Below, in pieces: positions 1 through 7,018 of a stretch of 32,765 nt of DNA. Position 1 is the first letter of the stretch; each line of letters opens with the position of its first letter. The position numbers were made by a program, and so were the translations under genes. The stretch is from Spirochaetales bacterium (GTDB lineage: Bacteria; Spirochaetota; Spirochaetia; SZUA-6; RPPD01). The notes below the pieces were generated by a model that was not told the origin of the DNA, did not search any database, and saw only the letters and a list, made by a program, of their open reading frames with translations. Where the stretch lies: contig JAFGGG010000012.1 in NCBI GenBank assembly GCA_016930675.1, positions 1-32,765 of the forward strand, written 5' to 3'.

Positions 1-34
1 GTGGTCGGGGGGAAGAGTAGGACGTTGCCAGGCA
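1..34 (+). rRNA. rrf: 5S ribosomal RNA, 3' end only
   Basis: The first bases carry the usual 3' part of bacterial 5S rRNA: an AAGAGTAGGACGTTGCCAGGC-like end, where GAGAGTAGG...TGCCAGGC is the family consensus. TGCCAGGCA (26-34) is the 3' strand of helix I. The rest of the gene lies before the window. A T-run (35-42) follows directly. The rRNA operon therefore enters the window from the left on the plus strand. Confidence 0.8.
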
Positions 35-49
35 TTTTTTTTATAAAAC

Positions 50-136
50 AATGCCTGGGGACCCCGAGTAAAGCCAAGCTTTACGGGGCCGTAGTGAGGA
101 CTTGCAAAGCAAGTCTGAACGGAGGAGGCATTTTTT
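50..136 (+). other. three-way-junction RNA element ending in a U-run, after 5S rRNA
   Basis: A closing stem AATGCCT (50-56) / AGGCATT (126-132) holds two hairpins. The first is CCCC-GA-GTAAAGC / GCTTTAC-GGGG (62-74 with 78-88, loop CAA). The second is GACTTGC / GCAAGTC (99-105 with 109-115, loop AAA). Six T residues (131-136) follow, so it can act as an rRNA-operon terminator. Its 5' strand can also pair with the 5S tail (28-36 with 50-58, nine pairs), giving an alternative terminator hairpin. The layout imitates a shrunken 5S rRNA. It could instead be a dispersed palindromic repeat. The pairing is seen directly; the role is inferred. Confidence 0.55.
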
Positions 137-153
137 ATTTTAATTAAATAAAA

Positions 154-185
154 TTGTAACTTTTTCCTCGATAATGTGTTATATT
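154..185 (+). promoter_or_regulatory. candidate promoter for the small RNA
   Basis: TTGTAA (154-159) and an AT-rich TGTGTTATATT stretch whose best -10 is TATATT (180-185). The spacer of about 20 nt is longer than ideal, so this is a weak call. A start near 191-195 would give a transcript of roughly 113 nt up to the terminator at 273-307. Confidence 0.3.
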
Positions 186-190
186 TTATA

Positions 191-307
191 GTAGGAGCAA
201 AAAACATAACAATTTTATAGATTGGGAGTAAGTTTTCCTCCTTTCCTTATTCCCAAGCATAAAAGAAGCAGAGGGGCTGTATTGTAGAATGCAGCCCCTT
301 TTTTATT
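191..307 (+). ncRNA. candidate small RNA with an anti-Shine-Dalgarno loop
   Basis: A gene-free stretch ends in a perfect intrinsic terminator. It holds an 11-bp hairpin (222-232 with 246-256, one G-U pair) whose 13-nt loop (233-245) contains CCTCCTTTC, the same sequence as the 3' tail of bacterial 16S rRNA. C-rich hairpin loops that bind ribosome binding sites are a known design in bacterial regulatory RNAs, which suggests a trans-acting translational regulator. No family is recognised; the 4.5S, 6S and tmRNA hallmarks are absent. Alternatively it may be untranslated leader or spacer RNA cut short before the PP2C gene. Confidence 0.42.
273..307 (+). terminator. intrinsic terminator before the PP2C gene
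   Basis: The arms 273-283 and 288-298 (GGGGCTGTATT / AATGCAGCCCC, one G-U pair) pair over 11 bp with a GTAG loop and run into TTTTTT (299-304). It lies upstream of the PP2C promoter, so it ends the preceding unit rather than the PP2C transcript. An in-frame ATG at 289 falls inside it and cannot be the PP2C start. Confidence 0.8.
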
Positions 308-335
308 ATTTGAAGGTAGTTAAAACTCTTATTTT

Positions 336-344
336 TGCTATAAT
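336..344 (+). promoter_or_regulatory. extended -10 promoter of the PP2C gene
   Basis: TGCTATAAT is a perfect extended -10 element with hexamer TATAAT at 339-344. No good -35 stands 17 nt upstream (GTAGTT at 316-321). Extended -10 promoters can work without one. Transcription would start near 351. This leaves a 25-nt leader carrying AGAGGTG just before the TTG at 376. Confidence 0.55.
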
Positions 345-375
345 GAATGAACAAATAAAAAAAAAGAGGTGTGAT

Positions 376-1095
376 TTGAAGATAAATAGCTACGGAATCA
401 GCAATCAGGGACGGGTAAGATCGAACAATGAGGACTTTTTTCATATAAACAAAGAAAAATCACTTTTCCTATTGGCGGACGGCATGGGAGGTCATAATGC
501 CGGCGAGGTGGCGAGTAAGGAGACATGTCGATTCTACGAGAGTTCTTTTAATCCGGATGCCCAAGAAATAGAAAATCACTTTAAAGCAGTATTTAAGAAA
601 ACGAATGATCGGATTTTTAACTTTGGTAAAAAAAATAAAGATTTAAAAAATATGGGAGCTACTTTTATTGTATGCTATATTCACAATTCTACAGCACATA
701 TTCTCCACGCAGGAGATGTCAGGGCCTACCATTTTCAAAATCATACGTTAAATCAAATTACAGAGGATCACAGTCTGGTCGCCGAGCTTTTAAAACAAGG
801 TCAGATAACAAAGAAGCAGGTCAAAGAACATCCTTTAAGGAACAGAGTTACCAATGCGGTGGGGGCGAAGGAAATAGTATATCCCGATTACAACAGAGTG
901 GAGCTGTTACAAGATGATATAATTCTTCTATGCAGCGACGGTCTATGGAATATGGTAGATGATGACAAAATACTTTCCATCATAACAGCGCAGGAAAGCA
1001 TTGAAACCATATGCAAGAAACTTTTGGATGAGGCCCTTGCTGCGGGTGGAACGGACAACATTACCATACTATTAATCGAATGCAACAATGAATAA
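376..1095 (+). CDS. PP2C-family serine/threonine protein phosphatase
   Basis: A metal-dependent cytoplasmic phosphatase of 239 residues that removes phosphate from Ser/Thr and reverses Hanks-type kinase signalling. Family motifs are in order: VRSNNEDFF near the N-terminus, LLADGMGGHNAGEVAS (the metal-binding DGMGGH), HAGDVRAYHF, ITEDHSLV, LLCSDGLWNMV and GGTDNITILLI. All metal-coordinating aspartates are present and the length is that of minimal bacterial PP2Cs such as Stp/PrpC. I chose TTG at 376 because AGAGGTG stands 4 nt before it and the protein then begins MKINSYG, as relatives do. The frame extends upstream to ATG 343, which overlaps the -10 box, and to ATG 289, which lies in a terminator. 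No kinase gene is in view. Confidence 0.88.
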   Translation: MKINSYGISNQGRVRSNNEDFFHINKEKSLFLLADGMGGHNAGEVASKETCRFYESSFNPDAQEIENHFKAVFKKTNDRIFNFGKKNKDLKNMGATFIVCYIHNSTAHILHAGDVRAYHFQNHTLNQITEDHSLVAELLKQGQITKKQVKEHPLRNRVTNAVGAKEIVYPDYNRVELLQDDIILLCSDGLWNMVDDDKILSIITAQESIETICKKLLDEALAAGGTDNITILLIECNNE

Positions 1096-1172
1096 TAATC
1101 GACTGCCGCTGCTTAGTGGTACAAAGCCTGCGCTTTTCAACTATTTTTACCCGTAAATGAACAGAGGAAATA

Positions 1173-1952
1173 ATGAAAATACTGCTTATAACGCCGATAC
1201 CGATTGAGTATAAGATGTGCAAAACTATATTTCCCTTTAAAAAAGAATTGAAGGTAAAGGGCTGCAGAATCAGCATGTGTAGTCAGCAAGAAGCAGATAT
1301 TTTCGCAGTCCAGTCAGGCCCGGGCAAGGCAAAGGCAGCTGCGGCTACTATGGCAATGATAGATCATATATCTCCTGACATCATAGTCGATACGGGTTCC
1401 TGCGCAGGAATAAAGGCAAAATCAGTCATTGGGCAGTTAATTTTTGGAGATACATGCGTTGAATATGATATTGCTGGGAGCGGTTCTAAAAAAAAATGGA
1501 TAAAGAAAATGCTTCTGCATTCTGCGTTTCATTTTTTAAAAGCGAATATAAAAGAAACAATTTTTCAGGATGCGGTACGTTACGGAACTACTCATGATTT
1601 CAAAATTTGCATCGGAACGCAAGCCAGCGGTAAATTCCTTATCAACTCGGATGAGAAAAGGAGAGAACTGGTTAGAATATGTGGGGCTGATGGATGCAAT
1701 TGGGAAACAGCCGGAGTATATTTAAGCGCTTTACATTCCGGTTTGCCGGTATTCAGCATCCGGGTTGTCTCTGATCTGGGCGATAAGCATGCGCTTAAGG
1801 ATTTCATTTTTAATATCAAAGCATGTACAAAAAATCTTTACCGTTACATCCTTCTTTTATTGAATGAGGGATGGTTTACGGATTTCCATAAACAGTGGCT
1901 CAAGATAAGCAAGAGTGTAATTAACAAAATTACCGATTCAATACTGCCATGA
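1173..1952 (+). CDS. MTA/SAH nucleosidase-like (PNP/UDP phosphorylase family) protein
   Basis: 259 residues of the nucleoside phosphorylase/hydrolase fold. ILLITPIPIEY is the N-terminal strand, FAVQSGPGKAKAAAATMAM is the glycine-rich phosphate/ribose loop, and DTGSCAGI follows. NWETAGVYLSAL carries the ribose-binding Glu, and FSIRVVSDLGD holds the Asp that protonates the base in MTA/SAH nucleosidases. It is probably a hydrolase that cleaves methylthioadenosine, S-adenosylhomocysteine or futalosine. The substrate cannot be read from the sequence, and the usual VDME motif is replaced by CNWE. The C-terminal 30 residues go beyond the usual fold. GAGGA stands about 8 nt before the ATG. It follows the PP2C gene on the same strand by 77 nt. 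Confidence 0.75.
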   Translation: MKILLITPIPIEYKMCKTIFPFKKELKVKGCRISMCSQQEADIFAVQSGPGKAKAAAATMAMIDHISPDIIVDTGSCAGIKAKSVIGQLIFGDTCVEYDIAGSGSKKKWIKKMLLHSAFHFLKANIKETIFQDAVRYGTTHDFKICIGTQASGKFLINSDEKRRELVRICGADGCNWETAGVYLSALHSGLPVFSIRVVSDLGDKHALKDFIFNIKACTKNLYRYILLLLNEGWFTDFHKQWLKISKSVINKITDSILP

Positions 1953-2042
1953 TTTTTATTATTCACTATTGATGTTTGTCTTTTTAGTAGTTAAAATCAA
2001 AGGGATAGAAAATATTAATATATTTAGATGGATGAATTATAA

Positions 2043-2681
2043 ATGGTAGATTATCCGGATAATGCTCAAGCTGAACATATGGTTAAGACACAAATACGAT
2101 CACGAGGAATTCACGACGCCGCAGTGCTTAATGTTATGCGTAAACTACCCAGACATCTTTTTATATCGGGAAAAAGCAGGGATGTGGCGTATGGTGATTA
2201 TCCTATTTCGATCGGACACGGACAAACCATATCTCAACCTTATATCGTGGCTTATATGACACAAGCCCTTCATTTAAAAGGGGACGAGAAAGTGCTTGAA
2301 ATCGGAACGGGTAGCGGTTATCAGACTGCGGTTTTAGCGACTCTTTGCAAACAGGTTTATACGGTAGAAGTAATTGACGTGCTTCTAAAAAATGCGGAGC
2401 GGTTGCTCAATGCTTTTGGTTATACCAATATAAAGTATAAACATGGTGATGGCTCAAAGGGATGGCCAGAGCATGCACCTTTTGATAGAATAATTGTAAC
2501 CGCAGCAGCAGAGACCATACCTGTTGCCCTTAAAAAACAGCTTAGCGATAATGGAATTTTAGTTATTCCGGTAGGAGATTATAAGCGGTACCAGGATTTA
2601 CTTGTGGTAAGAAAGATTGGCGACAGTTATCAGACTGAAGAAAGTATCGGCTGCAGGTTTGTTCCGCTTATGCAGGGATGA
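2043..2681 (+). CDS. pcm: protein-L-isoaspartate O-methyltransferase
   Basis: A cytoplasmic repair enzyme that moves a methyl group from SAM onto isoaspartyl residues of aged proteins. The 212-residue length is standard. Family signatures are clear: MVKTQIRSRGI near the start, PISIGHGQTISQPYIVAYMT (the PCMT substrate-loop signature), VLEIGTGSGYQTAVLA (SAM motif I), VYTVEV (motif post I) and FDRIIVTAAAETIP. The upstream ribosome binding site is poor. It precedes cheW by 34 nt, so the two may share a transcript. Its product SAH would be a substrate for an MTA/SAH nucleosidase, which the gene upstream may encode. Confidence 0.93.
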   Translation: MVDYPDNAQAEHMVKTQIRSRGIHDAAVLNVMRKLPRHLFISGKSRDVAYGDYPISIGHGQTISQPYIVAYMTQALHLKGDEKVLEIGTGSGYQTAVLATLCKQVYTVEVIDVLLKNAERLLNAFGYTNIKYKHGDGSKGWPEHAPFDRIIVTAAAETIPVALKKQLSDNGILVIPVGDYKRYQDLLVVRKIGDSYQTEESIGCRFVPLMQG

Positions 2682-2715
2682 CGCAACTTACTTTATACAG
2701 TAAATGGAGGTTTTA

Positions 2716-3189
2716 ATGGAGAAAGACAAACAAATACAAGTAGTAACCTTTCAATTGGGAGAGGAAGTCTATGCAATTGATATAATGGAAATAAAGCAGA
2801 TTGTAAATATGCAGGAAGTTCGAGAGATTCCTAATGCTCCGCCTTATGTAGAGGGCATCCTCAATTTAAGGGGATTGGTTACACCGATAATCAATTTACA
2901 TAAACGCTTTGTGCTGAAAAAGCTGGAGATGAGTGAAGAAGACAGGCTGTTAAGCGGTTTTATTATTCTTGAAATCAATAATATGACACTGGGCGTTATT
3001 ATCGATAAAGTGTTGCGGGTAATTTCATTGGATATTAATCTGATTCAACCGCCTCCACAGATGATTTCCGGTATTGGTGTGGAATATATCCAAGGTGTCG
3101 TGAATGTTGATGATAACTATATTATAATTTTGAATATTGAAAAATTATTCAATCCCAAAGAGTTGCAACAGCTCAGCTCTATCAAATAG
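2716..3189 (+). CDS. cheW: chemotaxis coupling protein CheW
   Basis: A single CheW domain of 157 residues that links the histidine kinase CheA to chemoreceptors at the inner membrane. The family pattern is visible: VVTFQLGEEVYAIDI, IMEIKQIV, REIPNAPPYVEGILNLRG, VTPIINLHKRF and a C-terminal IIILNIEKLF. I place the start at ATG 2716 because a consensus GGAGG (2706-2710) lies 5 nt before it; an in-frame ATG at 2704 would overlap that site. No CheA, CheY or CheX gene is nearby, so this is probably an extra CheW away from the main chemotaxis operon. The chemoreceptor at 25980 may be a partner. Confidence 0.92.
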   Translation: MEKDKQIQVVTFQLGEEVYAIDIMEIKQIVNMQEVREIPNAPPYVEGILNLRGLVTPIINLHKRFVLKKLEMSEEDRLLSGFIILEINNMTLGVIIDKVLRVISLDINLIQPPPQMISGIGVEYIQGVVNVDDNYIIILNIEKLFNPKELQQLSSIK

Positions 3190-3204
3190 TAAGGATTACA
3201 CTTT

Positions 3205-4230
3205 ATGGCGATTTCTCTATTTAAACCGACATTACGCAGAAAAGATATGGATAATGTACTCTCCTGTATGGTGGGAGATCTTATAGGTCCTGGAAAGTAT
3301 AGTCATGAATTTATTTCTGCATTAGCCCACTATCTGCAATCGGCAGGCGGAGTAGCTTTAGCAAGTTATTATTCTTCACTTCTGCTTTCCCTTGATATAC
3401 TGAAGCTTGAGCCTGGGGACAAAGTAATTATTTCTCCCCTTTCCCCCTCAATTTACCTTGATGTTCTGGAAGCAAAGAAATTAAAACCGCTTTTTATTGA
3501 TGTCGATCCGGATTCTGCCGTGATAGCGACTGATGAGTTACATAATAACTATTTGAAACAGGCTAAAGCCGTATTATTGCACTATACGCTGGGTTTTGTT
3601 CCCAATCTGGCTGAAATCAGGGAGTGCGGAATTCCCATAATCGAAGATATCTCGCAGGGGCTGGGGGCACAATGGGAAGATGTAAACTGCGGAGGTATCG
3701 GGGATGTTACAGTAGTCTCTTTAGATCAAAATAATATTATTACCACAGGTTCCGGCGGTGTAGTGCTGGTAAAAAATAAACACGATTACAGGTTTTTAAA
3801 AAGAGTATTGGAGATGTCTCCGGAATACTCCTTGCTCCCCGATATTAATGCAGCTATCGGATTAGCTCAGCTCAAGCAAATTTCAGTTTTTTTGGACACA
3901 CGCAAAGAAATTGCAAGCTTTTTTTCGAAGGCATTAATGCGATCGAAACACAGTACGCTGGTTCAGAAAAACAGCGCGTGTAATGTGTATTATTCTTTTC
4001 CGGTTATGGTGTCACAGAGCATGATGGAAGTAAGAAAGTTTGCAAAAAAACAGCATATCGAAACCCATGCGGCATTTAATGAATCGGTAATAACCCGTTA
4101 CGATGAGATTTACAACACGTATCCAAACGCGAAAACGCTTTTATTACGCTGTGTACTGTTTCCGCTTTATCCTTCTCTTGGTAAAAAAAATGTTGAGGAA
4201 ATTTCTAAAGTGCTTGCCGTTTTGCCTTAA
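3205..4230 (+). CDS. DegT/DnrJ/EryC1/StrS-fold protein without the PLP lysine
   Basis: 341 residues with the fold of type I sugar aminotransferases. EPGDKVIISPLSPS matches the GDEVI..P..T region, and PIIEDISQGLGA matches the motif whose Asp (D148) binds the PLP ring nitrogen. SLDQNNIITTGSGG aligns with the family's SFHxxKxITTGEGG. The Schiff-base lysine position is Asn177, and the usual cofactor-binding GT/S-x-AL segment reads YYSSLLLSL. It is therefore unlikely to be an ordinary transaminase. Lysine-less relatives such as ColD (His in place of Lys) do other PLP chemistry, and this one may be regulatory. It starts 15 nt after cheW. I recall a similarly annotated gene between cheW and NAD kinase in Treponema. 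Confidence 0.72.
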   Translation: MAISLFKPTLRRKDMDNVLSCMVGDLIGPGKYSHEFISALAHYLQSAGGVALASYYSSLLLSLDILKLEPGDKVIISPLSPSIYLDVLEAKKLKPLFIDVDPDSAVIATDELHNNYLKQAKAVLLHYTLGFVPNLAEIRECGIPIIEDISQGLGAQWEDVNCGGIGDVTVVSLDQNNIITTGSGGVVLVKNKHDYRFLKRVLEMSPEYSLLPDINAAIGLAQLKQISVFLDTRKEIASFFSKALMRSKHSTLVQKNSACNVYYSFPVMVSQSMMEVRKFAKKQHIETHAAFNESVITRYDEIYNTYPNAKTLLLRCVLFPLYPSLGKKNVEEISKVLAVLP

Positions 4231-4318
4231 TAGCGACCTTTGTAGACCTTCTTTTTTTTAGGAGAACTTTACAAAAAAACTATTAGATCTTATAGTGATG
4301 AGGAGAAGCTGGTTGGTA

Positions 4319-5176
4319 ATGAAAAAAATACAAAAGGTAATTGCTGTTTTAAATAACACTAAACTTCAGAGCGCACAAATAGCGGAACAGATAAAATCCT
4401 TTTTCAGTGAAAGAAATATCCAGCTTGAAATACTCGATTATAAAAATACCCAACCCAAAGCCGATGCATCGCTTAGCCGGACGGATTTAGCCCTTTCAGT
4501 AGGCGGCGACGGCACGCTGCTTTACTGTGCCGGGCTTGTCGCGGGCAATGATATCCCCATCTTGGCGATTAATTTAGGTACCTTTGGCTTTATTACCGAA
4601 GTATCGAAGAATGAGTGGCAGGAGGTATACGAGAAGTATGTGAGCGGAAAGATTTCAGTGGGCCGCAGAATTATGCTCGATGTTAAGGTATTGCGAGAGG
4701 AAAAAGAGGTGGGTGTTTTTAGAGGTCTTAACGACGGTGTCATTATTACCTCAGGAATAGCAAGGCTGGTACGTCTTGATGCATATCTTTCTGAAACATA
4801 TATAGGCCGCTATCGTGCGGACGGTATAATAATCGCCACACCGACCGGTTCTACCGCCTATTCATTATCCGCCGGGGGGCCTATTCTCCATCCGGAGATG
4901 GAAGCGCTTATTATCTCTCCCATCTGCCCTTTCTCACTCTCCCACCGCCCCCTGGTAGTTCCGGCTGGAGAGTATATTGAGATAGTTGTCGAGGAAAAAC
5001 AAAGAACAACGCTCAATCTTACGGTTGATGGTCAGGAGCTTTTTGTGCTTAAACCTAAGGATAGGGTGATATTTCAAAAATCGGATCATTATACCTATAT
5101 TATCAACTCCGATAAACGAAATTTTTATGAGGTATTGAGAACAAAACTTAACTGGTCCGGAGAAGCGAATGCTTGA
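4319..5176 (+). CDS. nadK: NAD kinase (ATP:NAD+ 2'-phosphotransferase)
   Basis: Makes NADP+ from NAD+ in the cytoplasm. The conserved sequence elements are in order: LSVGGDGTLLYC (the GGDGT active-site motif with the catalytic Asp), LAINLGTFGFITEV, DGIIIATPTGSTAYSLSAGG and HRPLVVP. At 285 residues it has normal bacterial length. The frame is open from GTG 4295, but the conserved N-terminus begins at MKKIQKVIAV, so ATG 4319 is preferred; AGGAG at 4301-4305 is a little far from it. The stop overlaps the recN start by 8 nt, indicating translational coupling. Confidence 0.93.
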   Translation: MKKIQKVIAVLNNTKLQSAQIAEQIKSFFSERNIQLEILDYKNTQPKADASLSRTDLALSVGGDGTLLYCAGLVAGNDIPILAINLGTFGFITEVSKNEWQEVYEKYVSGKISVGRRIMLDVKVLREEKEVGVFRGLNDGVIITSGIARLVRLDAYLSETYIGRYRADGIIIATPTGSTAYSLSAGGPILHPEMEALIISPICPFSLSHRPLVVPAGEYIEIVVEEKQRTTLNLTVDGQELFVLKPKDRVIFQKSDHYTYIINSDKRNFYEVLRTKLNWSGEANA

Positions 5177-6875
5177 AGAACTTAATGTGCATAACTACGC
5201 GTTGATCGACAGGATTTCAATTAAATTTTCTCCCGGTTTAAACATTTTGTCCGGAGAGACAGGCGCGGGTAAATCAATTCTAATCGGCGCCTTAGGATTA
5301 TTGCTGGGCCAAAAAGCAAATACTTCGATTATTCGCACGGGCACGGAGGAGACACTGGTTTCCGGTTTAGTTAATGTAACTCATAATAAATCCGTTTTGC
5401 AGTGGCTGAAAAGTCATGATATCGAGCCGGAGGACGGTACGGTCATTTTACGGCGCGTAGTTAAACAAAGCGGACGAGGCTCCATATATATCCAATCGGT
5501 ACCGGTAACACGAAGCATCCTCCAGGAAATGACCTCATTGGTTTTCGATATGCACGGCCAGCATGAACACCAATCTCTGCTGCAAATCGAAAATCATAGA
5601 AAGGTGCTGGATTTTTTTGCCGGTTGCGGTGAAGAGGCTGATAATTTTAAAATCCAGTTTATAGAGCTTAAAACATTAAAAGATCGCTATAATAAGTTGA
5701 TTGCTTCGGAACGAGAGCGGCTGCGTCAGGTTGAACTGCTCAAACACGCGATTTCTGAGATCGGTAAAGCGGAGCTTAAACCCAAAGAAGACGAGGAGCT
5801 GGAACAGGAACATAAGCTGCTGGCAAATTACGAGCGTCTGTTTCAGCTTTTGGAACAGATTTACGGTAATGTCGCGGAAAGCAGAGGAGGAGCACTGGCT
5901 TCTTTGCGTACAACTCGCGCAAGCATGGATGAGCTCACGGAAATTGACTCAAGCCTTAATGCTTTAAAGAATCAACTTGAAGATTCTTACTATGAACTTG
6001 AAGATTTTGTAGCGGGGATTCGTCATTTTAAGGAGCAGCTTAATTTTGATTCAGGACGTCTTACCCTGGTTGAAGACCGACTCAAAGAAATCAGATTGTT
6101 AAAAAAGAAATATGGTGATACTATTGAAGAAGTGACTAAATTTTATGAAGACAGCACGGTTGAACTTGAATCAATCGAGAATTGGGAGGAAGATAAAGAA
6201 ATATTAAAGCGGCAAATCTCAGAACAGGAAAAAGCTTTGGTTGAAAGCGCGGGAGTATTGTCAGAAAAAAGGAAGAGTGCAGCTTCTGTGTTGGAAAAAA
6301 AGGTGGAAGACGAGTTGAAACATCTGGGTATGCCGAAGGTACGCTTTAAGGTTATGGTGAGAGAAAAATTGAATGAAAGCAAGCGGCCGATTATTGCACA
6401 GTACGGTAAGGACGATATAGAATATGTGATCTCACCCAATTTAGGGGAACCATTCAAAAAATTGAAGAGTATTGTTTCCGGCGGAGAGTTGTCCAGAGTC
6501 ATGCTTGCCATTAAATCCGCACTGGCTGAATCTGATGATATTAATAGTCTGATTTTTGATGAGGTCGACGCCGGTATCGGCGGACAGGTGGCAATCGCGG
6601 TGGGCGAACGCTTGAAATATCTTTCTGAGTTCAAGCAGATTCTTTGTATAACCCATTTGGCGACAATTGCTGTGAGAGCGAACAACCATATAAAGGTTGA
6701 AAAGATCATGGAAAAAGGCAGAACATTTACTAAAGTGAAAACAGTAAAAGGGCAGGAAAAAAAAGAAGAAATTGCCAGGATGCTGGCCGGAGATAAGAAG
6801 GAGGATGTTTCGCTAAAACACGCCGAAGAGCTTTTGTTAAAATACGGCTCAAGTGATTCTAAATTTGCACCATAA
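5169..6875 (+). CDS. recN: DNA repair protein RecN
   Basis: An SMC-like ATPase that gathers broken DNA ends for recombination repair. It is 568 residues long, near the usual 550-570. The Walker A motif GETGAGKS is at residues 29-36 and a Q-loop-like MHGQHEHQSLL follows. A long coiled coil spans about residues 150-370. The ABC signature is SGGELSRVMLAIKSALA, and Walker B is SLIFDEVDAGIGGQVA with a downstream CITHLATIA switch His. Downstream of the stop a 14-bp inverted repeat could fold the mRNA end. The overlap with nadK matches the gene order I recall from other spirochaetes. Confidence 0.95.
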   Translation: MLEELNVHNYALIDRISIKFSPGLNILSGETGAGKSILIGALGLLLGQKANTSIIRTGTEETLVSGLVNVTHNKSVLQWLKSHDIEPEDGTVILRRVVKQSGRGSIYIQSVPVTRSILQEMTSLVFDMHGQHEHQSLLQIENHRKVLDFFAGCGEEADNFKIQFIELKTLKDRYNKLIASERERLRQVELLKHAISEIGKAELKPKEDEELEQEHKLLANYERLFQLLEQIYGNVAESRGGALASLRTTRASMDELTEIDSSLNALKNQLEDSYYELEDFVAGIRHFKEQLNFDSGRLTLVEDRLKEIRLLKKKYGDTIEEVTKFYEDSTVELESIENWEEDKEILKRQISEQEKALVESAGVLSEKRKSAASVLEKKVEDELKHLGMPKVRFKVMVREKLNESKRPIIAQYGKDDIEYVISPNLGEPFKKLKSIVSGGELSRVMLAIKSALAESDDINSLIFDEVDAGIGGQVAIAVGERLKYLSEFKQILCITHLATIAVRANNHIKVEKIMEKGRTFTKVKTVKGQEKKEEIARMLAGDKKEDVSLKHAEELLLKYGSSDSKFAP

Positions 6876-6936
6876 TAACTAATTTTGATGAGTAGTTGTT
6901 CATAAAACTGCCATATAATCGGGCAAATTTAGAATC
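6855..6936 (+). repeat. 14-bp perfect inverted repeat spanning the recN stop codon
   Basis: GATTCTAAATTTGC (6855-6868, inside the last codons of recN) is the exact reverse complement of 6923-6936. The 54 nt between them include the stop codon. The transcript could form a long stem over the recN 3' end. No U-run follows, so it is not a standard terminator and may protect or process the mRNA. Confidence 0.5.
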
Positions 6937-6958
6937 GCCTGCGCAGAGTTTTATACAA

Positions 6959-6990
6959 ATCAATTCTCATTTTATCAAATGAGAATTGAT
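6959..6990 (+). repeat. 13-bp perfect hairpin upstream of the unknown gene
   Basis: The arms 6959-6971 and 6978-6990 are perfect complements with a 6-nt loop (TTATCA). No T-run follows. As DNA it is a palindrome fit for a dimeric regulator. As RNA it shares two bases (6989-6990) with a second stem around the next ribosome binding site, so the two structures compete slightly. Confidence 0.5.
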
Positions 6991-7016
6991 GATACGGCTC
7001 TTAGAGGAGGTATCAT
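6989..7016 (+). promoter_or_regulatory. stem enclosing the ribosome binding site of the 7019 gene
   Basis: ATGATAC (6989-6995) pairs perfectly with GTATCAT (7010-7016). The 14-nt loop holds the strong Shine-Dalgarno sequence GAGGAGG (7004-7010), and the start codon lies 2 nt past the stem. The pairing could limit translation, but seven mostly A-T pairs make a weak lock. Confidence 0.35.
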
Positions 7017-7018
7017 AG

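Noticed and set aside
289..375. In-frame upstream extension of the PP2C gene from ATG 289 or ATG 343
   Set aside because: 289 lies inside an intrinsic terminator, and 343 overlaps the -10 box; the conserved N-terminus starts at TTG 376.
6143..6709. Long minus-strand open frame of 188 codons
   Set aside because: It is antisense to recN, low in complexity and without a ribosome binding site; recN is certain.
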